DNA of 64,000 nucleotides from Chrysaora quinquecirrha (GCA_014526335.1 JACTAT010000052.1:5094938-5158937); one strand, 5' to 3'; numbered from the stretch's first letter, positions 24,901 through 40,161 are shown. Notes: generated from the letters alone by a model not told the origin. Made by a program: numbers and translations.

Positions 24901-27900
24901 AAGTAAGTAGACAAAAAATCGGTTGATTATGTTTATGATTATGTTTATGATTATGTTTCTTACTAAATGATACCTCTTTCTTCCTTTTTACAGCTTCTTT
25001 TCGATTTCTTGGCATTTAAAAATGACATCAGCTTTTGGAAAGGCAAAAGATCTATGGAAGGGCTATCACTTAGGGTTGGTGAGTGGTTGAATTCAGCCAA
25101 TCCAGTGGAAAGTAACAAGTCATCGTCTAAAATTTAGCAGTTATTCACTAAAGTATTAGCAGTTATTCAGTAAAGTTTGTATTTCGATTTTCTTTTCAGT
25201 TCTTTGGCGATGTTGCAGTACAGCTATTATATTTCTTTATTTAATGGATGAGAAAACTAGTTTACTTGTATTGATACCTGCTGGTATTGGCTCAGTTATC
25301 GAGGTAAGCATTCATTGCATACACAACTGTAAATCTCTTATCTTGCTGTTTTCAGAGTCGAATGTGAGATAAGTTTTTTGCATTATCAGCGTAGAATTTG
25401 GTACTGGTGTGATAATTCTTTATTATAACCAGATATACTAATAGGTTTTGAGTGTATGAATGATGATCAGACTTGAATGAAAATCATCAAATGTAATTCG
25501 ACCATTTTTTTTTCTCGTATAGTTCTGGAAAGTAACAAAAGCATTGAAGGTACAAGTTTCATTTCAAGGAAGTTTTTTACCGCATTTTAAGGTAAGAAGA
25601 CACTGTTAGAAAGCTTTTTTAATGTCCTGTTTGGTAACTCAGAACAGCAACTAGTCAAGCTACTTTTGATTTAACTGTTAATTGACCTGAGATTCTTATC
25701 ACAGCTAGGTGAAAAAAGTGAAACCGAAAAAGAAACAGAAAATTATGATAGCGAGGTATATTATGAATTTTCTTATCAAATATTACATTAATTCTTGATT
25801 TGGCTCAATTTGACTTGACTTACTTGACTTGACGTGACTTGACTTGACTTGACTTGACTTGACTGACCTGACCTGACCTGACCTGACCTGACCTGACCTG
25901 ACATGACCTGGCCTGACCTGACCTGACCTGACCTGACCTGACCTGACCTGACCCGACCTGACCTGACCTTACTTGACCTGATCTGTTTTGATCAGATTCA
26001 TAACAAATCTCCTTTACTTAAACTAAATCAACATAATTTTAATTACTCAGGCAATGAAATACCTGTCATACCTTCTTTATCCATTGCTTATTTGTGGTGC
26101 TGTATACTCTTTGGTTTATCATCCACACAAAAGGTGAGTCTGCGAATTTGGTTCGTATTATTACTGTAATTTTGTAATCATAGCTCTTAGTTCATGATCG
26201 AAGGCGTGATAGGATCAATTCTTGCTGTAGATGTATTACATCTTTGTGTGGTCTCTGTGGCGCATTGGTTAGCATGCTGGCCTCACAACACGAATGTTGT
26301 GGGTTCGAGCCACGGTCTTTCCATTTGTGGTTGCAGAGATAACAACCTTAGGCAAGTTGTTAACACAAATGTGCCTCTCTCCACCCAGGTGTATAAATGG
26401 GTACCTGGTCGGTAGTTATGAGCGCGGTGTGTGGCTGCATCTTGCTATATGCTATATGCATCCAGACCAGGGGTAACGTGTAAAGTCGACTGAGTAGCCC
26501 TAGGCTAGTAGTAGACCCAAAAACGGCAACTTTACTTTTTTCTTTTAAGTTGTATTTCGCGTTACATGCCAAAATTTGAAGGACAACTCTAAAATCGAAC
26601 TTTGATTTTTCTACAGTTGGTATTCTTGGATTATACGATCTCTTGTCAACGGTAAGGATTTTGTTGATACAGCCTTCAATAAATAATACATTCATCTCTG
26701 GGTACAACTGCAAACTCTAAACTGCACTATTTATGACTGTGAATAGTTTGTGACTGGTACAAACTTGAAGTTACGAGAGAAAGCAGAAATATGGTTTGAC
26801 GTACTCAGAAGCTTTTTATTATCTGATACTCCTCAGAGTATAAACGTCAACCGAATTAATTGACTGAAGCAGACTATAAACCCAGATGCGAATCGGAATG
26901 CACCAATCAGAAATCAGAAAAGTGAAACTGGATTGTTATCATGATTTTGAACACCAATAAGCTCGCGGACTACTGCGGGATGACCAGTTAAACTAATTGA
27001 ACAGTCCAAATGAGAAAACGAACTCTACCTACCGTAGTCTGGAGACTATTAGTCTCTTCGTTCTGCCGGATATGTGTGGACATAGATCCGCTTCTGGGTA
27101 TAAATCCTGCCTTTTTCAATTGTTTTGGTCTGTTTCTGAAGTTTATACTGTGAGGAGTGTCGGACGAAAAAAGCTTTCAAATAGGTCCAAACATGAAAAC
27201 ATAGGCAATTAAACAATCTGATTTTTTAAAATGAGCTTTCTTGTATGCGGCGTTTTACCGAACTCAACTACTTCCACAAACTATCTAAATTACCTCTTAT
27301 TGAGTCAAATACTACAGTTACCTTATAATCCTTATATGCTAAACTTTCTTTATGTATACCTTCTTGTTAGGTGTTTATGCATTTGGTTTCCTGTTTATGC
27401 TTCCACAGCTTTTTGTTAACTACAAGTTAAAATCAGTGGCTCATCTTCCGTGGAGGGCATTCATGTACAAAGTGAGTACAAAATAAAATGAAGATTAATT
27501 TTATCTCAGATATTTATTTTTTTAAGTTAAATCTGAATGAGAACTAGAGTTATACTTGTTTCATTCGTCCTAGTCTACGCTCCTCCGCACCACGCTCCTC
27601 CGCACCCCACCACCTCGCTCCAGCTACTCATCACCAACCGATCTAAGCGTCACTTTTTCACCAGATTTGACAATAATGAAGACTTTCGTAAGGTTTGGCA
27701 AAGTTTCATAAAGGCTGCTTGACTGGAGGGACAACGTCGTTTCCACTGAACTATAGAGCTCAAGACAATCCTCCCGTCGGACTTTTTCAGGCTATGTTGA
27801 ACCTTCTTCAGCATCATACATATTTGTATATGTTTGTCATGAATGGCGAACATGGCATACCAAAATATGAATGAGATTCGAGCCTGGACTGCATGACAGG

Positions 27901-29300
27901 AGAACCAGAGAGCTCAGCGAAATCGCCGAGTAACTCTCTAAGTTATACAACCCAAGGCTTCTCTTTTTGACTTTGTTTGTGTTTCGGCAATGATGAGCCT
28001 TCTTCAGCACCATGCATAAAGGTAATGGTAAAGGTTATTGCATTTATATAGCGCCATAACTATAATTCAATATTCTAAGGCGCTTCACAATTCTATTACC
28101 CCCTCAGCTCAAGCATTTTTTGTCTTCCTTGGGAAGTATATTTTTTTTTGAACAGCGTGCAGCCACATTCGGCGCTTCTGAAATTTTGTTGCCTTCATTG
28201 CCGAGGTACCAATTTTGCCCCTTGGCGAGGAGAGGCACATTTGTGTTAACTTGCCCAAGGTTGTTATCTCTGCAACACAAGTGGAAAGACCGTGGCTTGA
28301 ACCCACAACATTCTCGTTGTGAGCACTGCACGCTAACCACTGCGCCACAGAGACCACATATTTATATGTATTTGTCATGAATTGCGAACATAAGAATAGA
28401 TTTTTCCAAAATTAAACAATTTAATATAATACAATAATTGTGATATGCCACTTGTGGAAAAATATATCCATATCTATATTCATATCTCTATGTAAAATTC
28501 GTGTTTTTTTTCTCCTAGGCTTTTAACACTTTCATAGATGATATATTTGCATTTATTATCACCATGCCAACTGCTCACAGACTGGCTTGCTTCAGAGATG
28601 ATGTTGTGTTTCTTATTTATCTTTATCAACGATGGTAAGACTTGGATTTTAATCCTTTTTTCAAACCACCGAACATTGTTTGCCAAACATTTGAAATTTT
28701 TGAACTTTTCAAAAACATCGTTCAGTGAATTCTGCTTATTTATGCTTGTCAAGCAATGTTTTGTGACGTGGCCAAAAGTTCAAACATTGCTTGATTAGCG
28801 AGTTTCATATTTTTGACAAACAATGTTTGATCGTTTGGCCAGGGTCTAAGGCACTAGCCAAACGATCAAACGTTGTTTGTCACACATTTGAAATTTGCTT
28901 TTCAAGCAATGTTTGACCGTTTAGCCACGTCGCTAAACATTGCTTAACAAGCAATAATAATATAAATGTGTTAAATGATGTTTTTTGAAAAACTTCAAAA
29001 ACATTTTCTGCTTGTCACGAGACAAGCATTTTGCTTGTCACAAGACAAGCATTTTTTCCGAGTAGCCGAATGGGACAACGTTTGACAAGCAAATTTAAGA
29101 TGTTTGACCAACAATGTTTGATCGTTCAGCCAAAGCCTAAATTTATGTTAAAATCCAGGCTCGTGTTTTGTACATTGTTCTTATACAGTAGTGATTTCTT
29201 GTCTTTTAGGCTTTACCCAGTTGATAAAACAAGAGTAAATGAATATGGAATGTCTTTTGAAGAAGAAAAATCAAAAGCAGGAAAAGAAAAGACGGAATGA
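17112..29300 (+). CDS. CLPTM1L: CLPTM1-like protein (CLPTM1L/CRR9), 16 exons
   Basis: CLPTM1L is a polytopic ER membrane protein of the CLPTM1 family, reported to scramble glucosaminyl-phosphatidylinositol in GPI-anchor synthesis. Exons by splice signal and phase: 17112-17285, 18247-18338, 18611-18794, 20255-20367, 21121-21193, 22479-22596, 23227-23321, 24994-25078, 25200-25303, 25523-25591, 25705-25755, 26051-26133, 26617-26651, 27371-27471, 28519-28634, 29210-29300; 1584 nt, 527 aa (human 538). Landmarks: N-terminal hydrophobic anchor (about 8-30) with [39 protein letters not shown] (about 268-283) then [85 protein letters not shown]. The short charged C-terminus separates it from CLPTM1. 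Introns hold long TTC tracts and several transposons. Confidence 0.97.
17315..17970. mobile_element. Palindromic element split by a TTGGGCGAAACG element (CLPTM1L intron 1)
   Basis: The outer halves (17315-17465 and about 17810-17970) match the palindromic family at 14253 and 31795. Between them, about 17468-17805, lies another inverted-repeat element whose word CGTTTTGCCCAAC / GTTGGGCGAAACG (with variants) recurs eight or more times, in opposite orientations in its two halves. Nested insertion. The same keyword appears near 38880-38935. Confidence 0.7.
17965..18180 (+). repeat. Interspersed repeat R1, truncated copy
   Basis: It shares GGGTATGAATTCCGCCTTAG, then GTCTGTTTCTGA and GTGTCAGACAAAAAAGC with copies at 22130, 27070, 33030 and (reverse) 26790 and 45285. 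The translated frames of the copies look alike (SGYEFRLS...RSVSDV), but only as a by-product of DNA similarity. Confidence 0.65.
18830..20215. repeat. TTC/CTT polypyrimidine tracts in CLPTM1L intron 3
   Basis: Two tracts, about 18830-19545 and 19735-20215, consist almost entirely of TTC/CTT with C, T and rare G interruptions on the sense strand (GAA on the template). They are separated by a short inverted-end element (about 19565-19692). The intron's total length is 1460 bp, most of it polypyrimidine. Long Leu/Phe/Ser and Glu/Lys frames here are artefacts. Confidence 0.97.
19565..19692. mobile_element. Small MITE with GTAAAC-type ends
   Basis: The left end is CCCTGTAAACAGACCCC..TGTAAACGG and the right end is CTCGTGTAAACAGGGTC followed by TTA. 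The interior again has TGTGTAAATG. The TTA flank and GTTTACAC ends resemble the 36630-36950 element. Inserted within the polypyrimidine tract of CLPTM1L intron 3. Confidence 0.55.
20466..21099. mobile_element. Two overlapping or nested GGCC-ended MITEs (CLPTM1L intron 4)
   Basis: It starts after TAA with AGCCCCGACCAAGC and ends GATCGTTTGGCCAGGGCC then TAA. An internal restart near 20658 (GATCAAACATTGTTGG) indicates two copies. Keywords AACATTG, CTTGACAAGC and GGCCAAACG recur throughout. Confidence 0.7.
21590..22330 (+). repeat. Interspersed repeat R1 interrupted by a foldback (CLPTM1L intron 5)
   Basis: The left part 21590-21673 has TGTCCACATCAAAACC..AAAAGG. The right part 22094-22330 has ATACAGCTTCACTTTTTTGA, TTCCGCC and TCTGTTTCTGACCTCATACT. 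Together they align with the uninterrupted copy at 33030-33370, so the 21674-22093 foldback landed inside it. Confidence 0.6.
21674..22093. mobile_element. 420-bp long-arm foldback element
   Basis: The ends AATAGACCATTTCAACT / AGTTGAAATGGTCTATT are perfect inverted repeats. Pairing continues through GGCCTCGTTTTCAAAATAAT / ATTATTTTGAAAACGAGGCC, AGGTCATA, the GAATTCAGCACCTTCTTTTA region and TAAGGACTAGAAGC, almost to the centre near 21885. Non-coding. Inserted in repeat R1. Confidence 0.9.
22735..23005 (-). mobile_element. tRNA-derived SINE, family A (CLPTM1L intron 6)
   Basis: Read on the minus strand, the head is GTAGCGTAGTGGTTAGCAC (box A) followed 30 bp later by GTGGTTCAAATCC (box B), spaced as in a tRNA. 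The body resembles the copies at 26245 and 28103 only in its far 3' part (TACC..GCTGC..GC). Confidence 0.75.
23340..24905. repeat. TTC/CTT polypyrimidine tracts in CLPTM1L intron 7
   Basis: Nearly continuous pyrimidine sequence on the sense strand. Pure TTC runs lie at about 23355-23395, 23525-23580, 23638-23680 and 24565-24630, with degenerate CTT/TCT between. Higher-order blocks of the form TTCCTCTTCTTCCTCTTCTT and TTTTCTATTCCTTCTT recur four or five times around 23400-23830. A short GATTATGTTT run follows at 24926-24960. Confidence 0.97.
25805..25985. repeat. (TTGAC/TGACC)n microsatellite (CLPTM1L intron 11)
   Basis: A pentamer array that shifts from TTGAC units (about 25805-25865) to TGACC units (to about 25980). 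It lies between exon 11 and exon 12 of CLPTM1L. Confidence 0.95.
26245..26530 (+). mobile_element. tRNA-derived SINE, family A, with L2/CR1-like tail
   Basis: Head: TGGCGCATTGGTTAGCATG (box A) and GGGTTCGAGCC (box B) with tRNA spacing. Body: ACAACCTTAGGCAAGTTGTT and GTGCCTCTCT..GTATAAATGGGTACCTGG, reminiscent of the 3' region shared by many animal tRNA SINEs and L2-clade LINEs. A second copy in reverse lies at 28103-28360. Located in CLPTM1L intron 12. Confidence 0.8.
26790..27200. repeat. Two R1 repeat copies in opposite orientation (CLPTM1L intron 13)
   Basis: 26790-26995 is an R1 copy on the minus strand (AAGCTTTTT..TCTGATACTCCTCAGAGTATAAACGTCA). 27070-27200 is a plus-strand copy (GATCCGCTTCTGGGTATAAA..GAGGAGTGTCGGACGAAAAA). 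Together they make an imperfect inverted repeat of about 130-bp arms. Confidence 0.65.
27640..28030 (-). mobile_element. tRNA-derived SINE, family C (CLPTM1L intron 14)
   Basis: The minus strand has the family-C features: the box B-like AGGCTCGAATCTC near 27875, the AGCTC..GGCTCT head words, and the tail GTGCTGAAGAAGG / TCATGACAAACATATACAAATA. Related copies are at 29565, 44235, 44450 and 61425. Confidence 0.6.
28103..28360 (-). mobile_element. tRNA-derived SINE, family A (CLPTM1L intron 14)
   Basis: On the minus strand: GTCTCTGTGGCGCAGTGGTT, then GTGGGTTCAAGCC box B, ACAACCTTGGGCAAGTT and GTGCCTCTCC. Close to the plus-strand copy at 26245. A run of A on the minus strand at about 28138-28151 ends it. 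Confidence 0.8.
28650..29137. mobile_element. Two GGCC-ended MITEs abutting at a single TAA (CLPTM1L intron 15)
   Basis: The first copy ends GATCGTTTGGCCAGGGTC at 28846. TAA follows at 28847-28849, and the second copy begins at 28850 with GGCACTAGCCAAACGATC and ends CAAAGCC at 29137, followed by TAA. Keywords CAAACATTG/CAATGTTTG recur in both. Confidence 0.8.
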
Positions 29301-30609
29301 TCGACTTGTAAACATTTGTTTAACAATGTTAATAGTGTTTTATCTTTTAAATGAATTTTACGTAATGAAATCAGAAATAGCTAATACACAAGAATAACTG
29401 TTGTTACTCTTGTCTTTTTACTTATCTCCCTGTGCATTTTTTGCTGTGCTTTTGGAGCATTTTTTATGTCGCATTGTACGTACAGCCACAACTCGCCAAA
29501 CTCGTCCAATCAGTTCGAATCCTATCTAATGTGGTATGCCACTTATTATTATGGGAAGTCTATCCTTCGAAACTACTGTTTGCCATTCATGACAAATATA
29601 TGCATATAGAAATATGTATGGTGCTGAAGAAGGCTCAACAGCCGAAACACAATAAGTCAAAAGAAGGGCGCTGTATGATGTGGAGAGTTACTCGGCAATT
29701 TCATTGAGCTCTATTGCTCAGTAGAAACGTTGTTGGCTCTGGGTCTCTAGTCTCATGCGATCCAGGTTCGAATCCATTATTGTGGTACACGTATGCCACA
29801 TGTGGAAAAATCTATCCTACCGTTTGCCATACGTGACAAATTTATATCAATATACATGGTGCTGGAGAACAAAACATGGTCAAAACAATGAAAGTCAAAC
29901 GGGAGGAGAGCCTTGGGCTGTATGACTGCATGACTTGAGTGTTACTTGGAGGTTTCATGGAGCTCTATAGCTCAATTTCTTAACAGGAATACACAGATAC
30001 AGACAGCAGAAAATGATAAGAAAATACAGATGAATTCAGAGGGTTGGATGCAGGGGAAATTGGCTATGAATTTTATGCCTTGCTTTTTGCATGGGAGATT
30101 GATTAGATAGTTACCAGTTTCCCAAAGACAGAACATTTACTTTAACCCCCCTAGATGTTAACCCTGGTTAAACATGTTCTCTAAATGTATCAGCATTATT
30201 TTCAAACAGTATCTCACACAATTAAAACTACATTGAAATGTGCTTTGAATAAGTCGGAAATTTTATCAACATGAGAGAAAAATGTCTAAATTTCACAGTA
30301 AATCTTTTCTTTCTGCATCATAGACAGAGAGATTTTTTCACGGTTAAATTAGTCTAAATTTTCTAGTTTCTAACCAAAGTAAGCTACATAATGCCATTCC
30401 ATATTTATTTATGCAGTAACAATTAACAGTTTATCCATTTTACGATGTCACAGTATCTCTTCACCTCTCTACTAGCTCTTGTCTTGTCCAAAAATTTTCT
30501 GCAACTTTTTGTGACATTTCAGATATCACATATCACACAGAAAATTTCCCTTTCCTTGCTTTGATTGTATCAAAAACTACAATGTTTAAATAATAATATA
30601 TAGGATAGT
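29301..30609. other. Intergenic between CLPTM1L and POLR2L, with a SINE
   Basis: 3' flanks of two converging genes; no third gene seen. A family-C SINE lies at about 29565-30000. About 30010-30560 appears to be unique AT-rich sequence with nothing recognised. Confidence 0.5.
29565..30000 (+). mobile_element. tRNA-derived SINE, family C
   Basis: Head: GAGCTCTATTGCTCAGTAGA, GTTGTTGGCTCT and CCAGGTTCGAATCC (box B). Tail: GCCACATGTGGAAAAATCTA..GCCATACGTGACAAAT..GGTGCTG. A partial second unit lies at either side. Box A and B spacing fits tRNA ancestry. Confidence 0.7.
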
Positions 30610-36606
<5,997 letters not shown>

Positions 36607-36629
36607 CTATTATTATTTCTAAAATTAAA

Positions 36630-36950
36630 AAATTACATTTACGCACCATTTACACCATGCCGGTATGAAATGAATACGATGATCAAGGTCACTGTTTTTT
36701 GTCTGAAATCTATTGTTTCAAGTCAACAAGAACATAAAGTAATTGTTTCATTCAGCAAAGCAGCATCAAGCTATACCGTATTCAGTCGTTTACGCTATGC
36801 CGTTTTCAGATGAAGCCAGTTAGCGTATCGTATTCATTTCGTATCGTATTCATATCAAAACTGTGCCGGCATAGTGTAGACGCAAGGCCAAAACAGCATA
36901 GTTTCGTACCCTGTTCGTGTCATACCGGCATAGTGTAAACGGGGTCTTAA
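36630..36950. mobile_element. MITE with GTTTACACTATGCCGGTAT-type ends
   Basis: Left: ACCATTTACACCATGCCGGTATGA. Right: TCATACCGGCATAGTGTAAACGGGGTC followed by TTA. Inside, CCGGCATAGTGTA, GTATCGTATTCAT and TATGCCG words recur. Lies just 3' of DECR1-A. The GTATTCAT word links it to the tandem array at 55035. Confidence 0.7.
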
Positions 36951-36959
36951 ATTATTTTT

Positions 36960-38450
36960 ATTAAAGCCTGGTCGTTCGCAACCACAAACCTAAATCCGAA
37001 CCACCATTAAATTTGGCCATGCCCCTCAGAGCTGTTGAGCCTTATGCCTAACATAACAAGTTAGCATGATGGCCTGTGTTCTGTCATCATAGGAGCAAGT
37101 TGGGCGAATGTACACAGGCCCAATTGCAAATAATCCAAATTTCAGCCCAAAGGTTGGGGTTTGGTGAAGAAAAACCTGTTTTTCCCGCGAGCCTGTGTAC
37201 AAGGCATGCCAGAAAGCTATGGCCAGTAACTATCCAGCACACAGGAATGGGAGGGCGGGTGGGAAATTTTGCAAATATGAATGAGAAAGTTCCCAACAAT
37301 TTTTCAGCCCTTTATACACAAGACAGCCTCGAAACGGCACAGAGACCCTGGCAAGAGGCCCAACAGGGAGACAAGAACGCTCACTCCCGCTTTAACTCAA
37401 ATTAGAAATGCTTTCTAATTTTCATAAATAGTGCTGTTTGTATGTGTGTATGTTTGTGTGTATGTATGTATGTAAGTACCATAGAGATGGTAATAAAGCC
37501 TCTACTCTATACTTATGTATGCATGCATTTTTTATAAAGAGCCTAGCTCAAGGCCTAGTTCTTATAAAGGCCTTTATTTTTGGACCTCTTTTGGGATAAT
37601 TGTGGTTCCAAAACTTCCTTAATCTCAGTGTATGAGGCAAATTTCAATTTCTAGGTGCCCAGCTGCTATGGGAAGGGGTGGCTGTCGACCTATGCTTGAG
37701 TTGATATCTACCATTTTTTTATAAATTCAACACAATATCCTAAGATACATGGTCATAAACAACAGAACAAAACAAAATATTAAAGCCGAGTTACTTCAAT
37801 AATTCTAAAATACACGAGAAATTATTTCATATCTCAACTATCGGGACCGAAATCAAGGCGTTTGTTATATATATTTTCTGTAACAAATTTACCGAAGATT
37901 GGTAGAAAAATTTTGTCTTCATTTGACATTAGAAAATATATTTTGGTTCTGACGTTGGAATGTTCATGATATTAGGATAGAGTTCCAGTACTTCATTCGA
38001 AAAATTGTGTACGTTCAATTTCGTACTTTTTGCAATCTAGGAGGTATGTTAAAAACCATTGTATCTTTGAAATAATCTTTGAAAGAACAGTGCTTGTATA
38101 TCTGTGTTCTCCAAAGACATCTGTCAAATGAGATCGAATCCCTCCCGCGCCTATCCCGTGTCTATCGAAAGGGTATCGAAAATTACAGAAACGTGTTTTG
38201 TTCTTGAAAAAAGTTATTATATTTGTTTTTCATCCAAATCTCGATAGTTTGTCAACGCTGCTTAACTTCTTGGGAATTTTCAGCCTTTAGTTCCTATAAA
38301 AGGTGTTGCTTAAAACAGCATATTGAAGGAACAGATGGGTAGAACAGCCTCTTGAGAGATGGAATAGTTGGGGCAAAAGTGTTGTTTACGAGAGCAATTA
38401 TGTCACAGAATAGTGATTTCATTGTTCCCAAATTACGTTATGGACAGCAA
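36960..38450. other. Intergenic, no gene seen
   Basis: Contains a 110-codon plus-strand frame (37076-37405) with no recognisable similarity or splice context, a GTAT/GTGT microsatellite (about 37435-37475) and a truncated AAGGAAC-type MITE fragment (about 37525-37640). At about 37885-38085 is sequence resembling the region 3' of the Arg-repeat gene (40305-40705). Confidence 0.5.
38014..38085 (+). repeat. Upstream copy of a direct repeat flanking the Arg-repeat gene
   Basis: TTCAATTTCGTACTTTTTGCAATCT.GGAGGTATGTT..AACCATTGTATCTTTGAAATAAT recurs at 40632-40703 with few differences. Weaker similarity (GATTGGTAGAAAA) precedes both copies, at 37893 and 40310. Confidence 0.75.
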
Positions 38451-38456
38451 ACTGGG

Positions 38457-38464
38457 TATAAATA
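38457..38464 (+). promoter_or_regulatory. TATA box of the Arg-repeat secreted peptide gene
   Basis: TATAAATA. About 30 bp downstream lies CACTCACTTCAGTTGG, a plausible initiator. A short untranslated first exon would then run to 38525, where GTG/GTAAGT is a consensus donor. The next exon begins at 38989 after a CTTTTTATCTTTCAG acceptor, 18 bp before the ATG. Confidence 0.75.
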
Positions 38465-39006
38465 AGAGCGTTCATATCCACTCACTTCAGTTGGAGCAGA
38501 GTGGTTGGTTTGCTGTGCTGCTGTGGTAAGTCTTCTCTTAGAACTACTAAGTATTCACTCTATCAAATTATTTCATTTTGCTTTTCGTTTTAACTTTAGC
38601 TTGAAATATCTATGCATGTCAAGTGGCAGCTCACTCTTAAGACATGTACGAGATTTTATCAAAATTTCCATTTAAAACACGAGGTTTTCTAGCAATACGA
38701 GACGAAGGGTGCTTTACTCTTCAAGCAAGTGTAGGTGTATACGATGAGATTTTCACAAAATCAAAGGGATTTCCGTCAAAAAGTAGGTTTTCTTATTTAC
38801 GAGATTTCAACAAATGAATCGCCTCTCCATTCGAGGTTTCCAAGGAGCGAATCAACCCTAGATCAGTGTCAGTTTAGGTTGGGTTGGGCAAAACGAGTTT
38901 CTCGAATCAGAGTTTGGGTCGGGCGAAATGTTTCGAAAGCTTTGATATAAATGTGCAATTTATACTAAGCCAACTTTTTATCTTTCAGGTTTTCTACACC
39001 GGCGAC

Positions 39007-40161
39007 ATGAAGATTGCTCTTTCGTTGTTTGTCCTTGTTGGACTGTTCTTGTTCGTGCTCGCAGAACCCGAAGGTAAATGCTACACTCCTTTTTTTCTAT
39101 AAGATACTCGTTTATGAGAAACTTGGTACTTTCAGTACTCGACCCGAAAATAACAAGAAACTCGCAGGTCTCAACAATCTTTAGAATTAGAAATACGGGC
39201 TCGAGAAACGAACTTTTGTTTCATGTGATGTCTAAAAAAAACAGCTCATAAACACGTGAATTGTATTGCTTCTTCTATTTGTCCAACGGCAATGTGAAGT
39301 GTCATTACCTTTTTTGGCATTAAAAAATTTTAATCCCCAAGAAACTGCTAAGAAACTTTCAGCACCGAAAATTCTCAAAAAGTTAAGAAAGTCTGAGTAC
39401 TGAAAAAATCTTAGTTTCTTATAAAAAAAGAGTGTATGCAGATGGTTATTCTTGAGAGTTTCTTTGAGAAATTGTGATCAGCGGTGACTTGAAGGAAATT
39501 GCGTTTTCAGAATTTTGTTGATTTGTAGTTATATTTAATGAGTAACACGATAGACAGTTCGCGTTATACTGCAAGCAAAGTCGCATTCGATATTCAGTTT
39601 TTGCGAACATTTTTTCGTAGTCCTGGAAATGCAGTATTTCATACTTGAAACTCTTTTGATTTTGCATGCGATCGACAAAGTAAGAAATCTATGGTATAAG
39701 TTCCCAACAAAAACGTGCAAACCCACAGTTTAATAAATTTACTTTTTCGTTATAGGTGCTCAGAGTAATGTGCAAAAGTGAAAGACGAAAACGCGGTGCA
39801 GGCGGTGGAGGATGAACCATCGTCCGAAGATGAGACGTCTGAAGATGACCCTAATGATAACGAGCTAACACAGGAAGAACCAAATCAAATGTCGGAGAGT
39901 GATTGGAAGGACATTGCCAATAACGAGCAAAACAGTCCTTTCTTTTGGCGACGCCGAAGAAGTTCCGTCAGACGCAGAAGATCCATCAGACGCAGAAGAT
40001 CCGTCAGACGCAGAAGATCCGTCAGACGCAGAAGATCCGTCAGACGCAGAACGTACGTCAGACGCAGAAGATCCGTCAGACGCAGAACATACATCAGACG
40101 CAGAACAAACGTCAGACGCAGGACATTGGTCAGACGCAGATTCTACCGTCGCAGAGGTTGA
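39007..40161 (+). CDS. Secreted precursor with acidic pro-region and Arg-rich repeat domain (putative antimicrobial peptide)
   Basis: Coding exons 39007-39073 (the exon starts at 38989) and 39779-40161 give 149 residues. Residues 1-19 form a signal peptide (MKIALSLFVLVGLFLFVLA). Residues 20-79 are acidic (EDE, SSEDETSEDDPNDNE, TQEEPN) and end NSPFFW. Residues 80-149 are about eleven 6-residue repeats (RRRRSV, RRRTYV, RRRTNV), ending FYRRRG. The acceptor at 39777-39778 (GCAAAAG) is required: the more typical one at 39755 (TTTCGTTATAG) runs into a stop after nine codons. A signal peptide, acidic pro-part and cationic C-terminus is the plan of arminin-like and other cnidarian antimicrobial precursors. 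Secreted protamine-like or matrix roles are alternatives. I do not recognise the family by sequence. Confidence 0.72.
39084..39434. mobile_element. TA-flanked MITE, AAGAAAC subfamily (intron of the Arg-repeat gene)
   Basis: TA then CACTCCTTTTTTTCTATAAG at the left; TTTCTTATAAAAAAAGAGTG then TA at the right. It lies 11 bp after the splice donor at 39074. The interior aligns with 35712-36085 (GTGAATTGTATTG.TTCTTC, GAAACTGCTAAGAAACTTTC). Confidence 0.9.
39955..40145 (+). repeat. 18-bp tandem repeat within the Arg-repeat gene
   Basis: The unit AGACGCAGAAGATCCGTC is repeated about ten times, with ACGTAC, ACATAC, ACAAAC variants of the second half. In the gene's frame it reads RRRRSV-type. The second frame reads SDAEDP (acidic) and the third QTQKIR; all three stay open through the repeat. 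Confidence 0.95.

Noticed and set aside
26245..26330. A functional tRNA gene
   Set aside because: Box A and B are present, but the cloverleaf arms do not close and the sequence continues into a SINE body found in several copies. The same applies to the other SINE heads.
37076..37405. 110-codon plus-strand frame
   Set aside because: No signal peptide, domain, splice partner or recognisable similarity; expected by chance in GC-richer patches.
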